From: Garcia nutans | Taxonomy: Eukaryota; Streptophyta; Magnoliopsida; Malpighiales; Euphorbiaceae | DNA: 64,000 bases | Direction of reading: 5' to 3' | Assembly (NCBI GenBank): GCA_947685225.1 | Contig: CANTUV010000015.1 | Coordinates: forward strand, 806,001-870,000 | In this document: one piece after another, positions 57,985 through 64,000 of the stretch | How positions within the stretch are numbered: position 1 is the stretch's first letter | How the letters are laid out: each line of letters begins with the position of its first letter | Notes under the pieces: generated by a model | What the model saw: the letters and a program-made list of their open reading frames with translations, nothing else | What the model was told of the DNA's origin: nothing | The model's database searches: none | Position numbers and translations under genes: made by a program

Positions 57985-59184
57985 ATTATCTTTAAGTGAA
58001 GGTTTCTTAACTTGCTCATGATTGAACTTTGCCCTTGAAATTGGGGTCTCCTTTGATAAGGTTGGAATGAATGTTTAGGTGGAACTTATTGTTGGTTCTT
58101 CCATGAAAAATTAGGGTGATTTCTCAAACCGGGGATATAAGAATTTGAGTATGGGTCATTGCTTCCCCTTTATTGGGACCCTTCAAAAGCAAAAGCTTGC
58201 TTTTGTCCTTCTTGGAATTAATCAAAGTTTGAAGGACATACATTTTCTTTGTGGCCTACCATACCACATGATGCACATGATTCTTGGTTTGGCACAGGTA
58301 AGTTTCCTATAGCATTCAACAATTTAACTCGCCTTGTCAACTCGGCAATTTGCCTTGCCATTTATGAGTTTGCATTCAACTTATATGCTCTTCTCCTTTC
58401 CCCATTACTCTTTTGTTGAGAATTTGCTCCCAACATTTCAAACAATGCAACCATTTCAGCAGTTGTTTTCTCACCCATTGCCCCCTCCTACAGTATTATC
58501 CACTATGTTTTGATATTGATGAGTTAGCCCATCATAGAAGAACTGATTGAGCAATTGTTGTGGATAATAGTGATGAGGGCATTGAAACAATAAAAATTTG
58601 AAGCGATCCCACGCCTCATGAAATGGTTCCCTATCAAATTGGTTGAAAGTTGCAATACTCCCCCTAAGCTCCTTTGTCTTTTGGTGTGAATAAAATTTTC
58701 CCATGAATTTGCTATACACTTTGGTCAAAGTGGTCAAGGAATTATCTGGTAAGGTCATCAACCACTCTTTTGCCCTATCTTTCAAACTATATGGGAAACA
58801 TCTCATTTTGAGTTCATCCTCCATTAATGTTTGGAAAGGGAAAGTATGCAATGTTGTGTAAAAATCTCGAATGAAGGTGAGAGGATCTTCATTTAAAAAT
58901 ACATGGAAGGATGGCAACATACTATAATGAGTGTTTTTTAGTTCATAATTTCTTATTGCATTGCTCAACCGGATACATGATGTGGTTACTCCAATGATCG
59001 GTCTGGCAAACTCCTTCATAGGTGGTTCCTCTACGTCACCCATTTCTACTTCCGTGTTCTCCTCAAATTGCTTGTCTGTTTCTTCTCCTTCTTGTCCCAA
59101 AGGATTTACTCCCTTGGTTTTTGAAAGTCTATGACTATCATCTATATATGAAACAAGTTCATTTTCTTGGGACCTTCGTCCTTA
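57985..59184 (-). pseudogene. Athila gag (broken)
   Basis: The open stretch runs from about 59184 to 58471 and lacks a clear in-frame ATG at its start. It shows NYELKNTHYSMLPSFHVFLN, EDPLTFIRDFYTTLHTF, LKMRCFPYSLKDRAKEWLMT, KFMGKFYSHQKTKELRGSI, FHEAWDRFKFLLFQCPHHY and FYDGLTHQYQNIVD, the Athila-type capsid domain. Downstream a CCHC knuckle CASCGMVGHKENVC is at about 58235-58280. The frame changes between the capsid and knuckle parts. Confidence 0.9.
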
Positions 59185-59264
59185 CATAAATCACCTAGGT
59201 AATTAAAAAATAAACACTTTAAACAATTAAGGTAAAAGAATCAAACTACTAACAAAAACTGCCT

Positions 59265-59282
59265 TCCCCGGCAATGGCGCCA
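59265..59282 (-). other. Primer binding site of the Athila element (tRNA-Asp type)
   Basis: The minus strand reads TGGCGCCATTGCCGGGGA, one base from the Athila PBS TGGCGCCGTTGCCGGGGA. It is nine bases from the LTR boundary at 59292. Confidence 0.9.
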
Positions 59283-59291
59283 AAAATTTAT

Positions 59292-61202
59292 TGCGCTTTA
59301 ATTAACACTACTACAAAGCGACACTCGCATGTATATAAGGTAATTGTAGCAACGGTGATAGCCACAAGGTTATCTCACAAGGAAGGAATTATTTTGCAAT
59401 AGTTTGATTTAAACAAAATAAATAAAATTGAGTGTGTGTTGTTTAATTGGTGAGTTGTAATTAAAATTTGAAAGTAAAAATGAGCAGTAGTTGTGGAAGA
59501 TTAATTCAATTTTTGAAATAGTACATAGGGTTGTGGATCAATTTAATTAAATCTTGATTCTCAAATTATTCATTAATTTAACCTTGTATTTTAATTTGTT
59601 CCTTGAGTTTGATTAGTAATTACCAATTCATTAGTTTTCATATTCATGAATTAATAATAACCAATTATTTTAAAATTGCAAATTGATAGAACCCTAAAAC
59701 TTATATTTCTAATTTATTCTTAGGGTGATTAATTAGATAGTTCCAATATCGAATTTCACCTCTCGGTCCATCATTCAATATTAAGTGATCAATAGGTGGC
59801 CAATCTATCAATCTAACTTTAAATCCATTGCAATCAACTAAATACAAGGTATACTAATGAAATTATCAAATCAAGTCATTTAATCAAATCTACTACAACC
59901 CAAGGCATGAGTAAATTAGCTCATCATCAATTTAAAGAAAATATTCATCTCAATATTCATCAAATCACAATTGTCCATTTAAATATTAATGTTCTTAACA
60001 AACAACAACAATTAAGAAATGAATTAAAAGAGAGAATATGAAAAACCCCTTTTTGAAGATGCTATGAGTTGAACTACTTGTCTTTCTTCTAACTTCCACT
60101 TTGATGTGATGAAGAACTTCTAATCCCTCTTCAATCAACGGCTCTTTTCTTGAAAGGTGAAGTGGTAACTCTCTCAAGCTTGCACTCATCAATCGAGTCT
60201 TCTTCAAACCCTACCCTTCTTGAAAGCTTGTTCACTCACTTTAATCACAAGAACTATCTTTTTCTCTTGTCAATGGAAGAAATGGAAGATGAAGATGTAG
60301 AGAATGTGGAAGAGAAATGGTGTCTTCTTCAAAAAAAAACCAAAAAAATGAAGTGTAGATGGAAGAAGATGAAGTGTAGAGAATGTCCTCCCAAAAAAAA
60401 TGTCCCTAACGTGTATATCCATTTCCTTTTTAATTCTTTTTAATTTTTGAAGACACCAAACATGTCTTGCCAACTCACACACTCCTCTTTGTCTCCCTTT
60501 TTTTTCATTATTTAAATCTTCATCCCATAAAACCATTCATCTTTTACCCATTTTTATCATTTTTTTAAAGATAATACCTATTGTCCCCTACTTATCCCAA
60601 GATTCGTGCAAAATAATTCAAAGCTATTACATGAGACACGGTCAAGTCATGAGTGACTTGGTCGTGTCAATCATTCTTCTTGGGACACAGCCAAGCATTG
60701 AGGCCATATCCATGGTTGCCCAATATTTCTTCTCTTTTTTAGGTGTGACACGACCAAGTCACTGGTAGTGTCTTGTGACACGGCTAGTAGCTTGGTCGTG
60801 TCTTCTACTTGTGTTCACCTCTGCCATTTGCTTTGCTTTTATTCTTTAGTTTTATTAAGTGGGACACCAGTGGCTTGGCCGCATCTCTTGCCAGTGTCAC
60901 TCTCTGATCATTTTCTTGCTTCATTTCTTAAGGGACACGGCTAAGGTTGCTTTGTCCTGGCTGTGTCTTGCTTGCTTCCTGATCTTCCTTGCCTTTGATG
61001 AGAGACATAGCCAAGCCATGAGTGACTTGGCCATGTCACATGCTTTTCTCCAAATTCCATCCATCAGTTGAATTGAATCTCTATTGTTTTATACTTCAAC
61101 CTAAAGAAAACACTTCAAACAATCTTTAAACACAAATTAACATAAAATTAACTTTAAACCAATAAAATTACCCTAAAAATATATACATAATTAATCAAAA
61201 CA
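59292..61202 (-). repeat. Athila 5' LTR
   Basis: Direct-repeat partner of 48612-50492, with plus-strand termini TGCGCTTTAATT and AATCAAAACA. It holds the second quasi-palindrome array (60632-61040) and the antisense ORF shared with the other LTR. Confidence 0.92.
60632..61040. repeat. Quasi-palindromic array in Athila 5' LTR
   Basis: The counterpart of 49914-50325. The first unit has arms GACACGGTCAAGTCA and TGACTTGGTCGTGTC around TGAG. Arm differences from the other LTR are mostly compatible with pairing if G-U is allowed in RNA. Confidence 0.88.
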
Positions 61203-61489
61203 TTCCCATCATCATAATTTCATTTATATCCTTAGCTTAATGTATATTCTCATGTATATATAAGACCAATTCATGTTATTAGTTTAACAAATACATATAT
61301 ATACTTATTTATTCATAATTTTATTAAAAGTTTGCTTAATATTTAATATCTAGATATAATTTTAATTCTAGGTACCTTTATCAACTTATAAATTCAACCC
61401 TTTTAAATTCATGGTCTAACTTATTTTTAGATTAATAATTTAAAATACTACTATTTAGAATTATATTTAGGTTGAGATATTACACTTAT

Positions 61490-61600
61490 CATGTCCCCCA
61501 CTAGGTTAAACTTAAAATATCCCCTATTAGATCAAACTTAGAGTGTCCTCCACTAGATCAAACAAATACGTCCACCACAAGATTAGACTCTTATTGGAAT
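61490..61600 (+). repeat. Array of about 32-bp CCCCCACTAGGT-type units (continued from 42523)
   Basis: Three or so units (TCCCCCACTAGGTTAAACTT, then variants). The same unit ends at 42549, before the solo LTR. This shows the insertion split one array. Confidence 0.78.
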
Positions 61601-61930
61601 ATCTCAAGCTTTTAGATCCATTCTAAAAGAGTGCCCCAACATCCTCTTTAGGTTTATCCAGGTAAACTTAGATTTCAACATCCTCTTTTGGTTTATCTAA
61701 TTAAATCCATATCAAATCCTTCTTAGGTTGGCCTAAGAATTCAAATCAAGTCCTTTAGGTCGTCATATGAACCTAGAACTTGTAGCTCAACCTAGGTTTA
61801 TCAAGTTGAATGTGGAATCAACTTAGACTCAGTGTTAGTCTAGATTTATTAAGCTATACCCAGGTTCTTCCACTTAGATTTAAGTTAAAAGTGGTACAAA
61901 ACATCATGGTCACTTTTCAAGAAAAGTAAT

Positions 61931-61947
61931 TATTATGGGGGCGCAGT
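61931..61947 (+). other. Purine-rich tract before the LTR of the Tat/Ogre-like element
   Basis: TATTATGGGGGCGCAGT immediately precedes TGTGAACCCCTAATTTTTC. Its position fits a PPT; the G-run is its strongest part. Confidence 0.55.
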
Positions 61948-62982
61948 TGTGAACCCCTAATTTTTCACCTACAAGGAAAACATAAAATTTTCAATTTATA
62001 TGAAAGCTTAGGTGATAATGAGGCCAATGTATTTTAAATCATATGAATCGGATGTCAAATGGGCCAAAACGGGCCACTTTTAGAATTTTTTCGAAAATTT
62101 CATTTTAAATCACATGAATCAGATGTCCAAGTTTTTTTAAATTTTTTTCAAACTTTTCCATTTTTAGCCTTTAAAATCTCTATAAATAGGCCTCCAAATC
62201 CCCCTCTCTCCCCCCCCCCCCCTCAAATTTTCTACACACCATCCAACTAAGCAATATCTATTTGCTATTTGGCTCTCTTCTCTCTTTGTTTTCTTCTTTT
62301 AAAGTAAAAGATTCTCTCTTCATTAGAATGAACAGCCTAAAACTAGCTTCCTTAGCTAGTTTGGGTTCTTGGTCCCTTTTGGTTTAGTTTTCCTTAGGCT
62401 AAACCAAACAAAATTGCTTCACTAGCAAAATTATAACCCCCAAATTTATTTTATTTTGCTTCTTTAGCAAAATAAAATCTCAATCAAGGTGGAATTGATA
62501 TTTAGTCACACTCTCAAGCATCCACCAAATAAGATGTCAAGCAAAAGATAAGAATCCTCAAACTCATCTTAAATTCATTATTTTGCCTTAATTTTGAAGA
62601 TCATCCTTTGATTTTCAATTCATCATTTGCCCTAATTTGGAAGATTATCATTTGATCTTCACAATTGACCTAATAAATTAAAATCAACTTTTTCTTCAAA
62701 ATCAAATCAAACCTTTTCAAGTCAAAACCATTTTCTAAATTAGGTTTCCAACTTTTTTCAAATTAGGGTTTCATCTAGTGACTCCTAATGACATTTTCTA
62801 AATTAGGTTTCCATCCAGTTAGGCCAAAAACCATTTAAACCATTTCAAATTAAGGTTTCATCCAATTGACTTTCAAATCCATTTTCTTAATTAGGTTTCC
62901 ATTTAGTTAGGCCTAAAACCATTTTCAACTTAGGGTTTCATCCAACTGACTTCCAAGATGATTTTCTAAATTAGGTTTCCAT
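61948..62982 (+). repeat. 3' LTR of the Tat/Ogre-like element, truncated
   Basis: Starts TGTGAACCCCTAATTTTTCA, similar to TGTAGACCCTTAATTTTTGA of the gag-only element, suggesting a related lineage. It contains a TATA box (62181-62190), a pyrimidine run with 12 or more C (about 62208-62222) and, near its end, a roughly 95-bp tandem repeat (62745-62982; TAGGTTTCCATCCAGTTAGG type). It is cut at about 62982 by chromovirus-type LTR E. Confidence 0.65.
62181..62190 (+). promoter_or_regulatory. TATA box in the Tat/Ogre-like LTR
   Basis: TATAAATAGG is a consensus plant TATA box 234 bp into the LTR, followed by a pyrimidine-rich stretch with CTCTCTCC, as in many plant core promoters. Confidence 0.6.
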
Positions 62983-63189
62983 ACATAATTTTAATGGACA
63001 GAAAATCAATAACTAATATGAAGGATTAGTAATGTATTGGAAGAAGGATATGCATACTATATACCTAATGTATACGTAAGTTATACATAAAATATAAATT
63101 GGATACATGATGCATACATGGTATATACCTAACATATATAATTTCACTAACAAACAAAGTTAGGTAAAAAGTAAAAAAGTTAAAGTTAA

Positions 63190-63237
<48 letters not shown>

Positions 63238-64000
63238 GTAAAAGAAGGTTAAAAATTAATTTCGGATAGGAAGAAGAATAAGAAATATCTTAATATTTTA
63301 TTAATTAATTATTTTGTAATTATATATAAGGGGTAAAATTGGAAATCTTAGAATATAAAAGTTCATCTTCTTCCTCCATTGGCTATGGTGGCCAATTTTT
63401 ATTAGAAGAGGGAAGGAAGTTCTAACTTCATCATATACCTCAAAATTCACAAGGATTTACAAGGATTCAAGGTGATTTTGAAGAGTAATCAAGAATTAGG
63501 TAACTAATCTTTAAAATAAGATGCTTTTCTTTAAATTTAAGGTTAGGTGAATTTTGGATTTTTGATGGACGTATTTATAATTGTTGAAATAGATTGCTAT
63601 AAAGTTATTTTGATGTGTATGTGATAATTTAATGGTTGGATGGTGGAAATGAGTATGTTTTGGTGAAGTTTGAGAAGGGTAGTCAAGAAATTAGGGTTTT
63701 AATGGAATTTTGAATTAGGAATTGTATAATTAGCAATTGTTTTGAGTAAAATAAGTATAAATATGATTCTAAAGAAATAATTTTACTTATTATTTTATTT
63801 ATGAGTGTTTTAGCAAAATTTGCCAAGTGAAGGAATTTAAGTTTTGGAAGAAGTAAGGCTTGGAAGTTGATTTTAGAGTTTCTCAAGGTTAGTACATACT
63901 TTGTTAACATTTAAATTGAGTGTTCATGTTTGCATCATCCGTACTGATATACTTCACCATATTTTCTTTTTGAGTAAGCATCTTTGATCAAAATGTTGCT
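62983..64000 (+). repeat. Chromovirus-type LTR E (partial, runs off the window)
   Basis: The order of landmarks matches the LTRs of chromoviruses A, B and C: ATTAATTTCGGATAGGAAGA near 63256, TTGGCTATGGTGGCC near 63380 (compare TTGATGGCCGGCC in C), an exon-like purine-rich block and a donor-like TTAGGTAACT at about 63497-63506. A (TAA)n microsatellite of about 14 units is at 63193-63237. The exact LTR start is not visible. A minus-strand ORF at 63683-63910 is chance. Confidence 0.62.

Larger units (their letters stand above)
48612..61202 (-). mobile_element. Athila-type Ty3/gypsy retrotransposon, full-length but degenerate
   Basis: The LTRs at 48612-50492 and 59292-61202 are direct repeats. 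On the minus strand: PBS (59265-59282), gag, protease, RT-RNase H, integrase, a long 3' region with an Athila-type ORF, PPT. At 12.6 kb the size is typical for Athila. The flanks CCTGT and TTCCC do not match, so the target duplication has decayed or been lost. It lies inside the chromovirus-type solo LTR, so it is younger than that insertion. Stops and frameshifts occur in all coding domains. Confidence 0.92.
42545..61489 (-). mobile_element. Chromovirus-type solo LTR (minus), split by a MULE and an Athila element
   Basis: Outer termini TGTCACATCCCG (42550) and GAGATATTACA (61484) are the reverse complements of an LTR end and start like those of chromovirus C. They are flanked by an imperfect 5-bp duplication: CTTAG (42545-42549) and CTTAT (61485-61489). 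Own sequence is 42550-46860, 48563-48611 and 61203-61484, about 4.6 kb. Similarity in order to the chromovirus C LTR appears near 42825-42875 and near 43500-43640. No PBS, PPT or coding sequence of the parent element is present, so it is best read as a solo LTR; its length suggests further unrecognised insertions. Confidence 0.65.
39179..62982 (+). mobile_element. Tat/Ogre-like element without recognisable gag, interrupted by a nest of insertions
   Basis: Pieces 39179-42549 and 61485-62982 belong together. The same CCCCCACTAGGT array unit occurs on both sides of the insertion (42526-42537 and 61494-61505). The body holds at least five tandem-repeat arrays and a remnant around 40925-41130 with CCCGCTAAGCTGAAAACCC and a second GAAGACCTGAAGGG-type half. 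That sequence style occurs between pol and the 3' LTR in Tat/Ogre elements. An LTR follows from 61948. No gag or pol is recognised, so it is non-autonomous or heavily deleted. Its 5' end was lost next to chromovirus D. Confidence 0.6.

Noticed and set aside
48607..61207. Target duplication for the Athila element
   Set aside because: The flanks CCTGT and TTCCC do not match, and shifting the boundary by a few bases gives no better pair.
63193..63237. (TAA)n tract as a functional element
   Set aside because: Ordinary microsatellite within an LTR; likely slippage.

Overview
This window looks like the repeat-rich (probably pericentromeric) DNA of a flowering plant, most likely a eudicot. I cannot name the species. 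It is AT-rich, and no intact host gene is recognisable. Nearly every base can be assigned to LTR retrotransposons of three lineages (chromoviruses of probable Tekay/Del type, Athila, and Tat/Ogre-like non-autonomous elements), plus a non-LTR RTE fragment, one hAT-type miniature element and one non-autonomous MULE, nested inside one another. Almost all coding sequence is broken by stops, frameshifts or deletions. LEFT THIRD (1-11121): an old minus-strand chromovirus (A) runs off the left edge, with gag at 1-598 and its PBS at 760-772. Its LTR was later split by a 533-bp hAT-like element (1531-2063, 8-bp target duplication) and by a complete but decayed minus-strand chromovirus B (2249-9362, perfect 5-bp target duplication CAATC). 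MIDDLE (11122-33700): a Tat/Ogre-like element carrying gag but no recognisable pol (LTR 11122-12970, tRNA-Arg-type PBS, gag about 14110-15536, hairpin-forming minisatellite, second LTR from 18443). Its second LTR was hit by a young chromovirus C (20148-33700), now arranged LTR-internal-LTR-internal(truncated) with a period of 6818 bp. Both internal copies share the same nonsense codon in gag and the same in-frame loss of the reverse-transcriptase core. The third LTR and the rest of the host LTR are gone. RIGHT PART (33701-64000): an RTE endonuclease fragment abuts chromovirus D (about 34745-39178). D has the order LTR right half, internal, LTR left half, as if circularly permuted. Next comes a Tat/Ogre-like element without recognisable genes (about 39179-62982) made of several minisatellites and a TATA-bearing LTR. 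It is interrupted by a minus-strand chromovirus-type solo LTR (42550-61484), which itself contains a 1.7-kb MULE (46870-48553, 9-bp target duplication) and a 12.6-kb minus-strand Athila element (48612-61202) with gag, protease, RT-RNase H, integrase and a 3' Athila-type ORF. A further chromovirus-type LTR (E, from about 62983) runs off the right edge. HOW IT WORKS TOGETHER: no element here is intact enough to be autonomous. C, the youngest, could move only if a related intact element supplied reverse transcriptase. The observations I consider most worth following are: a conserved splice-acceptor-like AG exactly 12 nt upstream of the gag ATG in three chromovirus families (7 nt in a fourth) with matching donor-like sites in the LTRs; quasi-palindromic repeat arrays, some with paired compensatory changes, in three unrelated elements; and the RT-deleted tandem chromovirus.
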